The notes under the pieces are model-generated. The model was not told where the DNA came from, did not search any database, and saw only the letters and a program-made list of their open reading frames with translations. Source: Chlorella sorokiniana (taxonomy: Eukaryota > Chlorophyta > Trebouxiophyceae > Chlorellales > Chlorellaceae). Taken from it: a DNA stretch of 64,000 nt. The position numbers and the translations under genes are program-made. The stretch is from contig CP084619.1 of assembly GCA_025917655.1 (NCBI GenBank), positions 4,135,001-4,199,000 on the forward strand, given 5' to 3'. Below are positions 1-9,949 of the stretch, one piece after another. Within the stretch, counting starts at the first letter, position 1. The number at the start of each line of letters is the position of its first letter.

Positions 1-1066
1 GTGCAGTTCGTGAAGCCCGTTACCACTCACTACTGTTCTGTGCCATGACCGCATAGGCCTTGCTGAACAGCAGGATGACGACGGCCTTCTCCTGGCTGCC
101 CTGGGGGCTCCCCGCAAGCGCAGCAGCTGGTCAAAGCTGTGCACCCCAGCGTATGGCAGCAGCGGCGTGCGGGTGGGCAGCAGCCAGGGCGTCGCCTCAA
201 ACTCCTCCAGCACGGCTCTGTCGCTTTCAAGCAGTGCTGGGTTGGCCTGCAACGCCAACAGGGAGATGGGAACATGAGGGGACTTGTTGCAGTCAGATTC
301 ACAACGACAAAGGGAATTGGTTGGGTCATTCTGTTGTCCCTAAGAAGCATAGACCCTGGGGCAGCCAGGCCTGCCTGCATCGCATAGTACATTGACCGGC
401 TCGGGCTCAACATGGGCATGCTGAGAGCGTGGCCTGCCCCTGCATGCGGGGTGATGGCACGCAAGGACTTCATGTGGATAGCCTGAAACTGGGCCGCAAC
501 TTGTGCAGGGGCTGCCATGGCTGTGCAGAAGATGTCGGTGCATGCACAGCGGCTCCCTCTCCACACCTGGGAGGAGCGGCGGCAGCTGGCCGTCGGCAGC
601 GGGCCGCCATCTTCTAGCCCAGCGCCTCCCGCTTCTGCCCGCATGCTTTCTGTTGCACAATGGAGTGGCACATGAATGGTGCTGAGAGAAGCTGAGGAAG
701 CGTCCGTGCTGCGGCATCTGTAGATGGGCAGCAGATCCACGATTGACGCCCTTGTTCTCAAACTCACCCCGTCCTCCACAGATCCAATTGTAACCCGATG
801 CCGAATAATAGCAGCATGCACACGGCGCTACTCGCAAGCTGACGCGAAGTGGGCCAATGCCGAAGGACATCTTCAAGACCTCCCCGCTTTTCCACCATGC
901 TGCCCCGCACGTGGCCGAGCATAGAACGAAGTGCGAGAACAGCCGAGAGGGGTGCAGCCAAGAGCGGAGGCTGACATGGCAGCAAGCGGTACAGGCCTTT
1001 AAGTTTGCTTCCGCCTGCCACACACCGGCCCTCCCATTGCCACTTCCGGCTCTGCGGAAGCGTGTG
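1..1066. other. Left-edge stretch, possible partial gene on the minus strand
   Basis: No recognisable family. On the minus strand a good acceptor (TGCAG before 246) opens a frame that runs leftward with protein-like composition (ALLESDRAVLEEFEATPW), and a different frame near 30-100 reads KAVVILLFSKAYAVMAQ. The two could be one exon split by a lost base, or two exons. Minus frames at 400-820 are also open, but at this GC open frames arise by chance. If real, this would be the 3' part of a gene leaving the window on the left. I cannot name it. Confidence 0.25.
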
Positions 1067-1071
1067 TTACA
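1067..1071 (-). promoter_or_regulatory. Poly(A) signal TGTAA of the eS17 gene
   Basis: The chlorophyte poly(A) pentamer reads on the minus strand about 100 nt after the eS17 stop, a normal distance for green algae. Confidence 0.5.
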
Positions 1072-1171
1072 GTCGAAGTGCGTGTGGCCATAGGAGTCGC
1101 AGCTGCGAGGTGGCAGCCGCAGACTACCGGCGGGCCGCGAGGAGGGCGATGCAGCCGGCATCAGCCCCGGC

Positions 1172-2724
1172 TCACTGGCGGGGCGGGCGCTGCTGGAAGC
1201 CGCCGGGCTTCTGGAAGTCGTTGCGGCCCAGCTGCAAGCATGACGAAAGAATCCAGAGTCAGCACGAGGTGCAAGACCCCGCAACGCCCGCTGCACGCAA
1301 GAGGGCCGACAGCAGGCGGCTCCGCCAACCCCCCGCAAACTGCATCCCCCACACTCCCATCCCACCCCCTTCACCTGCTGCACGGTGATGCCGGGCAGGC
1401 CCGCCATGTTCATGCCGCGCAGCATGTCCATGGTGTCCTTGTCCACCTCGATGGCGTCGGTGTTGATGGCGGACTCGTCGGGGATGAAGTCCATGCGCCG
1501 CTCGCGCTCCTCCTCCTGCACAGGCAGCGCGGAAGCGGCGCCAGCCATGATGTGCACAGTGAGTGGCGGGTGCGCTGCGCAGGAGATGAAGCGGGAAAAG
1601 GGCCAGGCAGGGCATACACCCCCGGCGCTGTGCTTGTTGCTGACAGCCCGCCGCGGGTCTGCCTCCAAGGCTGCGAGATGCTGGCAAGACGTGCTGGACG
1701 GTGACAGCTGGGTCCATCCTGCGCGCTGTCCTGAGGTGCATCAACACGCGCTGCACGGCTTGCGCTGGCCTGTCTGAGCGCTGCGACTGGGTCAGCCCAG
1801 AGTGGGGGAGGCCATGCTGGTCGGGCTGCAAGAGGACGTCTGCCTGCCCCGCCTGCTGCAATGTGCAGCGCATGCGGTATGACCCAAACAGCTGCGCATG
1901 TCTTCAGGCTGCCATCGCGAAAGGCGGGCGACTGACCGCGTGCGTAGAGGCCGCTCATACTATTGCAGCTGACACTCTGCTGCGAGCTGGCCTCGCTGCC
2001 TAGTCCACCCTCCCGCCAGGCTGCTGCAACCGCGCTGATGCTTCAGCTGTCTGACATGCTGCTCCAGAGCCTCTCCTTCTGTGGCGCACCAACCGCATCA
2101 TCCGCGCCTGGCAAGACAAGAGCAAACAGCACGACAGCAGCAAGCAGCCAATCAACGAGGCGCAGCGGCGCACCTGCAGCTTGAGGGAGATGCCGCGCAC
2201 AGGGCCGCGCTGGATGCGCTTCATCAGATGCTGCAACACAGGAGCAGCATGAAGCGCATTAGGCAGCGCTCACGACACAGCGATGTGCGTGTTCAGCACG
2301 TGTCGCCGCCACCGGCCGCCACCACCCGCCGCCACTAGTGAAATGCGGCTTGGAACCCCATTCGCCGTCCCATGCTCACAGTGGTGAAGCCAGCAATCTT
2401 GTTGCGCAGGCGCTTGGACTGAATAATCGCCACCTCCTCGCAGATGCGCTTGTTGGTGTCGAAGTCCAGAGTCAGGCGCTGGTAGTACTTCTCAATGATG
2501 ACCCTGCAGCAGGACATCTTGTTGTGAGGCCCCTGGCGCCAGCCATGCGTGCTGGCTACGGCTGGACTGCCGCCCCATGCTCACCGGGAGGCCTTCTTGA
2601 CCGTCTTGGTGCGCACGCGACCTGTACGCAATCAAAGGGCACTGTAAGTATGTAGCAGCGGCGCCGGGGGCCCAGGCCCACCCAGCAGCATGCCCTGTCG
2701 CTCCCGTTGCCCAGGCTCACCCAT
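1172..2724 (-). CDS. RPS17: 40S ribosomal protein eS17
   Basis: Component of the small cytosolic ribosomal subunit. Six exons join without a frame break: 2724-2721, 2621-2585, 2503-2380, 2230-2174, 1515-1375 and 1231-1172, giving 140 residues, the usual family length. The first exon holds only ATGG before a GTGAGC donor, so the start methionine stands almost alone, as is common in ribosomal protein genes. The N-terminus [20 protein letters not shown], the core [11 protein letters not shown] and the [16 protein letters not shown] block are eS17 signatures. The last exon encodes the variable tail ending in FQQRPPRQ. The gene is divergent from the NRDE2-like gene. Every splice site is canonical, so it also serves as a control for the frame-slip problem seen in neighbours. 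Confidence 0.96.
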
Positions 2725-3067
2725 GGTTGCTGCTCCTGCTGCAGAAACCCAAGGGAACCGCGCTGCTTCCAAAGAGGGCGCGCTAGGCCCGGCCCGCCCC
2801 CAAACTCCCCTCTTCGCGCGCTGATGCCAGGGTCCGCCAGCAAGGCATGCGAGTTTCAAGTGGCCAGCTGCTCACGACTGCGCCGATGCATCGTTCATTT
2901 GATGTGGATCAGTATATTGTACGCATACAGGCCCCCTTGCTGCTTTGATTGGGGTCCAAGGTGATCGAGTTATAACAGCGTCTCTGCGCCGGCAGTGCGC
3001 GCCAAATTGAGCTGCATGCGGCCTACAACTCCGCAGATGTCCCACGGCAGCTGACAGTTTCGGCAGC
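2725..3067. promoter_or_regulatory. Shared divergent promoter region, eS17 / NRDE2
   Basis: A 343-bp gap separates the eS17 start (minus) from the NRDE2-like start (plus). It must hold both promoters. An AT-richer patch lies near 2905-2925, but I see no clear TATA box for either gene. Confidence 0.5.
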
Positions 3068-6000
3068 ATGGCAGACGAGGGCGGCAACAGCACGCCGCCC
3101 GCCGACGGCAGCGGAGGCGCTCTGCCTCCCAAACAGGACTGGCTCAAGCTCACCAGCTTTGATGCCGCCTCGTTCTTCGCCAAGCAGCAGCGCGAGCAGG
3201 AGGAGCTCCGCGCCCTGCAGGGTGGGTTGCGGCCGCCTGCATCCCCCGACCACCCACAAAACCGCGCTGTCACCCCACGTGGTCTGGGGATTGGTCTGCT
3301 GAGCTCCATGCCAGGACCCACCTTCGTCCGCAGGCCAACAGCTGCAAGCTGCAGCCGACCTGTTGCTGCCCTCCAGCAGCGACGACGACAGCGGCAGCAG
3401 CGGCAGCGAGGCATCTGGCGAGCACCCCGCGGCAGCCGTGCAGCCCGGGCGCCGCGGCAGCAGCCGCCGCTCCCCCTCACACGCAAGCAGCAGCCCAGAC
3501 GAGCGGCGCGAAGGGAAGCGCAGCAAGAAGCGCAAGCGGCGGGGGGAGGGCAAGGAGGAGAAGCGGCGGGAGAGGGGCAGGAGCGGCAAGGGCAAGCGGC
3601 AGCGGCTTGAAACCGAGCGCGAGCAGCAGGTGCGCGGCGGGCAGAGCAGGCACCAGGCCGGGCGCCCGCTGCGCCTCCTGCCCGCTCCTCCTCACCCACC
3701 CGCCTGACGCTTCTGCAGGTGCGTCTGGAGCGTGAGAAGGGCGCTGCCCGGCGGGCGCCACAGGTGAAGGCGTGGGCCGCCGCCAAGGGCAAGGGCGCCC
3801 CGCCAGACGAGTACTACTTTGACGCACGGTGCGACCCCAGCCTGCGGGCCGGCACGCTTGCGGGCCTGGCTCGGCCGCCGCCGTCTGATGGTGTGCATGC
3901 CGCTGCCAGAAGCGTTGTGCGGCGCCTGCGCTGGGCATGCAGCGACAAAGGGTCCCTTTGATGGTGGTGACGCCGCCCTTTCCTCGCTGCCCTTGGCCCC
4001 CGCCTGCAGCGGCGACCCCGCCAACGTGGCGTTCGGGGGCTGTACCGCATGGATGTCGCCCTGTACCGCCGCTTCGACCCCGCCAGCTTTGCGCGCAGCC
4101 TGGGGCGCGGCCGCGCTGGCAGCGCTACGGCCTAAGGTGAGCCTCGAGGAAGAGGCTTGTGCGTGTGCCAGCTTTGTGCGTTGCTGATGCCGTGTGTGGC
4201 ACCGCGTCACGAGGCTCTGTGGGGGCCCGCCCACGCCTGCGCCCTGCCGCGCTGTACCGCCCCGCAGCCACGTGCCAACCGAGGCCGACGGCCACGCGCA
4301 GCGCGACCGCGGCAGCCGCTACTTTGGCCCCAGCAGCACCCGAGCGGAGCGCAGCGCGCGGCTCAAGCGCTGGCGCCGCGCGGTGCAGGAGGCTGGCGGG
4401 CCCGAGGCCTCGGCTGCCCCCGCGGCCGCAGTGGGGCTGCTGGGCTGGGGCCGGCCTGCAGGGGCGCATCGCGCGCTCCGCCCGCGCCGCCCAGCGGGCT
4501 GGGCCTCCCAGCCCCGGCTTCCTCCCACTGGAGGTGGAGGAGGGGCAGGAGGGTGGGGCCAGGCGGCAGCAGCCGGGGCCGGGGCAGGGCCCCGCCGCCC
4601 GCAGCACCTGTCCGCCGCGGAGGAGCTGGCCGCCGCGCGCGGCGGCGGCGGCGCGCGGCGCGAGGGCGAGACCAACGAGCAGCTGCTGCTGCGGCGCACG
4701 CGCGAGTTCAACGTGGCCACGCGGGAGCGGGCACACGACGTGCAGCTGTGGCTGGAGTTTGCGCGGTTTCAGGTGGGGCGGGTGGGTGGGTGCTGGGGCA
4801 GGTGGGCCAGGTTTGGGCCACTGGTAAGGTGTGGTTTGGGCTGGGCTGCAGCATGCTGGCAACCCATCTCCAAGCAAGCTGATGGCAGTGCTGCAAAGCA
4901 GCCCAGCCCACTGTGCCCGCCTCAACAGGGAGACTCCCATGCCTCTTCCACTCCTTGTGTGCCGGGCTCACTTGTATGCCACACCCCGCGCTGTTGGCGA
5001 TGCAGGACGAGGCGCTGCGGCTGGGGCCGGCGCGCCGCGGCGGCGAGCGCGGCGCAGCCGAGAAGAAGATTGCGATCCTGGAGAAGGCGCTGAGCCTGCA
5101 CCCGGGGTCGGACGAGCTGCTGCTGGCGCTGCTGCAGGCGGTGAGCAGGCCAGCGCCTGGGAGGGGCGCCAGGGGCTCGAGCCGGCTCCAGCCCGGGTGG
5201 GGAGGCGGCTGTCAGTGGAGGATGGTGCATGGCCGGTCGCACGCCCCCTGGGGGCAGGCGCCCTGCGCACGGATGGGCAGGCACGTGCGCGTCGCCCTGG
5301 CCGGGCTCCAAGTTGAGTGCAGCCGACCCTCTGTCACGGCGCGCCCCTCTGTCCCAGGCGGAGGCGGTGTGCGACGAGCGGGAGCTGGAGCGGCGGTGGC
5401 GCGCCGTGCTGGCGCGGCACGCCGGCAGCCCGCGTCTCTGGCGCGCCTACCTGCGCCAGCGCGCGCGCGCTTTGGCGGCTTCAGCGCGCTGGAGGTGGCG
5501 GCGGCCCACGACGACGCCTTTGCCGCGCTGCGCTCGGAGCACCGGCGGAGGGCGGGCGAGGGTGGGCGGGGTGGGGCTCGTGGGGTGTGCGTGCTGGCCC
5601 GTTCGGCTGCAGAGCAGGCGGTGCTTTTGTGGGGCTTGTGGGGCTGGCCTGTTCAGCTGCTGACTGGGTGGCAGGGGCCTCCGCCCTTGCAGGCGCGCCG
5701 CCCGACGTGCTGGCGGCGCTGGAGGCGGAGGCGGCGGCGGTGGCGGTGGAGGGCGCGCAGCTCCGGCTGGCGGCGGGCGCGACGGAGGCGGCGGTGGCGG
5801 CGGTGCTGGCGGTGCTCGAGTTCAACTTCTTCTCCCGAAGGTGAGCCGTTGAGAGGGTGGGATGCGAGATTGAGCACGCTCTGGTTCTTCGGGGGCCTGG
5901 ACTGCCCGCACCGCGCCTGCTTTGTGCTGGCTCGATTTTCAGGGTCCGCACACCCTCTTCTTCCAAAAGAAGATGCATCTGCGCAACCAGGGCTGGATTT

Positions 6001-9000
6001 TTTGGGGGAGGCGAAAAGGCCCTTCCAGGCATAGGTACCGCAGGAAATTCGGCACGTGCAGGCCTGCACACGGGACAATGGTCTAGTGGTATGATTCTCG
6101 CTTAGGGTGCGAGAGGTCCCGAGTTCAATTCTCGGTTGTCCCCCGTTTGGTTTTGGTTCGATCCCTTTCGGTAACAGAATTTTTTTTTTTCTGTTTTTTT
6201 GTATCTATCTGTGACCAGGGTTGGTACGGTGTTAGGTTCTGTTCTTCAAATCTATCTAATCTTCTCGCAGGCTGGCCCGACGACGCGCTGGAGCTGATGT
6301 TCGAGGAGTTTTGCGCGCGGCGGCGCGCGCGCTGCTGGGCCAGCCCGGCGCGGCGGGCTGGGCGGCCTGGATCGCGGGCGAGCCGGGTGCCTCGGCGGCG
6401 GCCGCCAAGGCGCCGCGGCGGAAGGAGCGGGCCCCCTCGGCCCCCAAGGCTGAGCCGGCGGCGAGCGGGTGGGAGGAGCTGGCGCCGGCCTTCCGCGCCC
6501 GCTTTGGCCACGCGGTGCAATTTGACGACGCGGCGCCCGCCGACGGCGCCCAGCCAGCAGCCGACCTCGAGGAGGAGGCGGCGGAGGAGGAGGAGGCGGC
6601 GGCGCCGGCCGAGGAGACGGACGAGCAGCTGCTGGCGCGGCTGGGGGTGGACCTGGAGGCGGCGCTGGAGGAGGCGGCGGCCACGCTGACGCCGCCCCTG
6701 CTGCACGCCTGGCTGGCCACCGAGGCGGCGCGCCAGTCGGAGCAGTGGGAGCCGCGGCGTGCAGAGGCGCCCCCGAGCGCCGAGCCAGATGCAGAGCCTG
6801 ATGGAGCAGAGGAGGAGGAGGAGGACTTGGCCCACCGCACGGTGGCCTGGCGCGACGTGCGCGGCCTGCTGTGGCGCTTCGACTCGCCCGCCGCCCGCCG
6901 CCAACTCCTGGCCGGCTGCCTGCAGCTGCTGGGCGCGCCGCTGCCCGCCGCGCAGCCCAGCAACAGCGCGGCGGCGGGGGCGGCGGCCGCCGGGGCCGAT
7001 GAGCTGTGGCTGGCGGCCGCGGCGGCGGGCTGCGGGCCGGGCGCCCCCGCCGTCGACGGCTGGGTCGCGCAGCTGCTGGGCCGCGGCGACTGGGCCTGGC
7101 TGCTGGACGCGGCCGGCGCGCTGCGCGCCGGGCCGTGGCTCGCTGCCGCCGCCGGCCGCCGCGCCGCAGTGCAGCGCCTGCTGGCGGCGCTCGTGCGGGG
7201 CCCGCGCGGCTCGATGCCGCCGTGGCCCACGCGCTGCTGGCTGTGGCGGCGGCGGCGGCGGCAGCGGCGACGCGCCCGGCGTTGCGGCGGCGCGGGACCT
7301 GGCCAAGCAGCTGCTGGCGGAGCAGCGCGGCAACCTGGCGCTGTGGCACGCGTACGCGCAGCTGGAGGCGGCGGCCGGCAGCGCCAAGGCCGCCCGCAAG
7401 GTCTACGCCGCCTGCTTCGCCACCGCTGGCGCGCCCGCCGGCCGCGCCGCCGCAGCCGCGGTCGCGCCGCTGGTGCTGGGGGCGGCGCGGCTGGAGCTGC
7501 AGCCGGCAGCGGCGGCGCCGCAGCCGCCCGCCGCCCCCGCCTCCCTGCCGGCTGCCGCCGCCGCCAACGCCAGCCTGCTGCCAGCGCTGCTGGGGGCGCC
7601 GGCGACGCGGCGGTGGCCCGCGCCGCGCGCCAGCTGGCCTGGCTGGGCAGCGGCGGCGCCGTGGCCCTGCCCTCCACGGCCGCCGCCGCCGCCGCCCCGC
7701 TGGCGCAGCACGAGGCGGTGGCCGCCAAGCGCGGCTTTCAGGACCACCTGCTGGCCCTCACGCAGCAGCGGCGGCAGGGGGCCGCGCGGCGGCGGGGCCG
7801 CGCTGTCGGCCGACGTCGCTGCGCTGGTGGCGCGGCGGCGGCCTTCGAGCAGGTGCTGGGGCGGCAGCGGGGCGACGCAGGCGGCGGAGTGCGCGCCGCT
7901 CTGGCCATCTTCGACCAGGTGCTGGCGGCGCTGCAGCCGCCGCTGGAGGGGGCACGCGCAGCGTGCACAGCGCGGCGCCGACTCCGACCCCCAGCTCGAG
8001 CTGCTGGAGGTGCAGCGGTGCCGCCTGGCGGTGGACGCGGCGCGGGCGGCGCCGCCGGCCGTGCAGCCCCCCGCGACGCGCGCGACGTGCTGCTGCGCGC
8101 GCTGCGCCGCCACCCCGCCAGCACGCCGCTGCTGCAGCTGCTGGTGGCGCACGAGGCGGCGGGGCACACGCTGACGCAGCTGCGCGCGCGCGCTGCACGC
8201 GCTGCAGGAGGCGGCGCCCTCGCCACAGGTGGGCGGCGGCGCCAGCGTGGGCGGCAGCCCTCCCTGCTGCTGGGCTGCCGCTTCCCTCCTCTTCCTGGTC
8301 CCTCATCACTATATTCGGCGCCCCTGCTGCCCTCTCAACCCTGCCCTCCCCCCTCTTCACCCCCCGCTCAGCTCTGGCTGGCCATGCTGGCGGCGGAGGT
8401 GGCGGCCCAGTCGCCGGTGCAGGTGCTGCGCGGCACCTTGGAGCGAGCGGTGGCCAGCGCCGAGGGGCGCGCCTGCCCGCTGCTCTGGCGCTGCTGCTTG
8501 CGGCTGGAGGCGCGCCACGGCCGCCACGAGGCGGTCCGCAGGTGGGTGCTGGCATGGGGGCTGCGAGTGCTGGGTTGGGGGGATGGGGGATGGGGATGCA
8601 AGGTATGTGTCTGTGTTCTGTGTGTGTGTGCATGTGTATGTTCCAAAAGGAACATACATGTATGTTCCAAAAGGAAGGCAGCCTGCAACGGCTTCTGCCG
8701 GGGTCCACGCAACAGCGGGGCGGCATGCTAGCAACAGCTCTGCTCACCCTCCCGCTCGCCCATCCACCCACCCACCCCCACTCGCGTCACTGCAGGGTCT
8801 TCCTGCGGGCTGTCGGCGCCTGCCCCTGGAGCAAGGCGCTGTGGTGTGACGGCCTGGCGCTGCTCAACGGCCATGCCACGCCCAAGGAGCTGTCGGGTGG
8901 GCGCAGCCCTGCTCATGCCGCCGCCTGGGGCTGTTCCGCTGTGCCGGGTGCCTGGCGGCCGCCCTGCACCCGCCGCTGCTGCTCTCCGACGTGGCCTGAC

Positions 9001-9189
9001 TGTCTCTCGGCCTGCTGCGCTTCAGAGTACATCGAGGTGATGAAGGACAAGGAGCTGATCCTGCGCAGCGACGTGTTTGAGGTGGCGCTGTCGCAGCTGG
9101 AAAGGGAGGCGGGCGGCGACGAGGGCGACGGCGGCGGCGGCGCCACGCCCGGACCTGCGCCTGCGGCGGCAGGCAGCGTGGGAGCCTGA
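3068..9189 (+). CDS. NRDE2: NRDE2-like nuclear exosome / RNA-silencing regulator
   Basis: NRDE2 proteins are nuclear, bind the exosome helicase MTR4 and act in RNA surveillance. Visible in order: an N-terminal FDAASFFAKQQ block, an acidic serine stretch and a lysine/arginine nuclear signal (exon 3334-3629), EYYFDARGDPANVAFGG (3719-3838 joined to 4010), RRTREFN then QLWLEFARFQ (to 4772), EKKIAILEKALSLHPGSDEL (5005-5140), HAT-type helices through exons near 5358-8228, and the C-terminal CPWSKALW and MKDKELILRSDVFE blocks (8796-8896, 9026-9189). About 12 exons. The reading frame slips by one base at several G/C runs or GCGCGC stretches (near 4040, 4440, 5465, 6315, 7240, 7630) while the protein stays conserved on both sides. 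This is more likely assembly error than decay, but a pseudogene is not excluded. The intron 5841-6270 carries a tRNA gene. Confidence 0.85.
6072..6143 (+). tRNA. trnP-AGG: tRNA-Pro (anticodon AGG)
   Basis: A complete cloverleaf of 72 nt without intron. The acceptor stem GGGACAA pairs with TTGTCCC over seven base pairs. The anticodon stem CTCGC/GCGAG closes the loop TTAGGGT, with anticodon AGG. The T arm is CCGAG-TTCAATT-CTCGG, and the A and B box positions match consensus. CCA is not encoded, as expected for a nuclear gene. It lies in the sense direction within an intron of the NRDE2-like gene, so it is transcribed by Pol III inside a Pol II unit. Confidence 0.96.
6151..6154 (+). terminator. 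Pol III terminator of tRNA-Pro
   Basis: A TTTT run starts 8 nt after the tRNA 3' end. A longer T10 run follows at about 6181-6190 as a back-up stop. Confidence 0.7.
8637..8676. repeat. Perfect hairpin plus direct repeat in an NRDE2 intron
   Basis: TATGTTCC and GGAACATA flank an AAAA loop at 8637-8656, and the 16-mer starting TATGTTCC recurs at 8661-8676. It sits inside intron 8542-8795, after a GT-rich stretch (8601-8635). Confidence 0.85.
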
Positions 9190-9949
9190 GCTGCACGTTG
9201 TAGGCGAATACTTTCTGTGGGTGAAACTACATTGTGCAGCGTTCAGCCTGCGAGGCACAGGGCACAGCAAATCAAGAGGCGGGGAGGAAGAGGCGCAGGC
9301 GCCGACGCCGAAGACAAGCCGCGGTGGCGCTGCTGGGGCTTCCTGTTGTTGTAAAAGCGCCAGGCGGTGCATGGCTGCCAACAGCATCGGCTCAACAGTG
9401 TCGCGCTGCAGGACAGCATGCCGTGCTCTGTCCCGGGCTCGCTGGCCAGGAGAGGATGGCTTGTGGGACCATCGCGGAGGCTGTGCTGTTCCGTGTTTGT
9501 CGTGGTACGTTGGTGAAGCCTTGCCAAGCACAGGACGTGCCCTGGCAGAGAGCCTCCTGACCTGCCTGTCGCAGTGAAAATTTCTGCCGCGCTCAGGCTC
9601 CGTCCAGGACTTCCCTTTATTCTTCACGGTGAGTGTGGCTGTCGTCAGCGCTTGGCCTGGCCTCGCGTGGGCCAGGTGAGCTGCAAGGTGTGGGCTGGCC
9701 ACTAGTCTCCGAAGGTGCCACTTTGCTGCAAGGCGGAACGCTCAATTGAACTGAGCGAATTCACAATCAGACAGGGCTGCTCCCACTTGCTGTGAGCTGC
9801 CCTGCCTGGCGCCTTCCGCGCCTTGGCGCCTGAGGGAGCACCCAGGGTTCCCCTGCGTCGCCTGCCCTCTTTCCTGCGATCAGTAGCTGCGGGGTATTGA
9901 TCTGACGTAGTTTACATCGGCGCCTGCCCTGCAGGGGCTTTGAGCAAGC
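9190..9949. other. Intergenic region, 3' UTR of NRDE2 and promoter of next gene
   Basis: No gene seen. The left part holds the NRDE2 3' UTR with its TGTAA signal at 9350-9354. The rest must hold the promoter of the gene at 9950. Confidence 0.5.
9350..9354 (+). promoter_or_regulatory. Poly(A) signal TGTAA of the NRDE2-like gene
   Basis: TGTAA 160 nt after the NRDE2 stop. Confidence 0.5.

Noticed and set aside
30-821. A 263-codon open frame on the minus strand
   Set aside because: No family motif and no clear exon structure; at this GC content frames of this length occur by chance. Only its left edge is kept as a possible partial exon.
6125-7728. Long arginine/proline/alanine-rich minus-strand frames across the NRDE2 exons
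   Set aside because: They are antisense shadows of GC-rich coding sequence; the plus strand carries the conserved family blocks.
3068-9189. Calling the NRDE2-like gene a pseudogene
   Set aside because: Conserved blocks are present from end to end, and the frame jumps coincide with homopolymer or GC-dinucleotide runs, as in clearly functional neighbours. Sequence error is the simpler reading.
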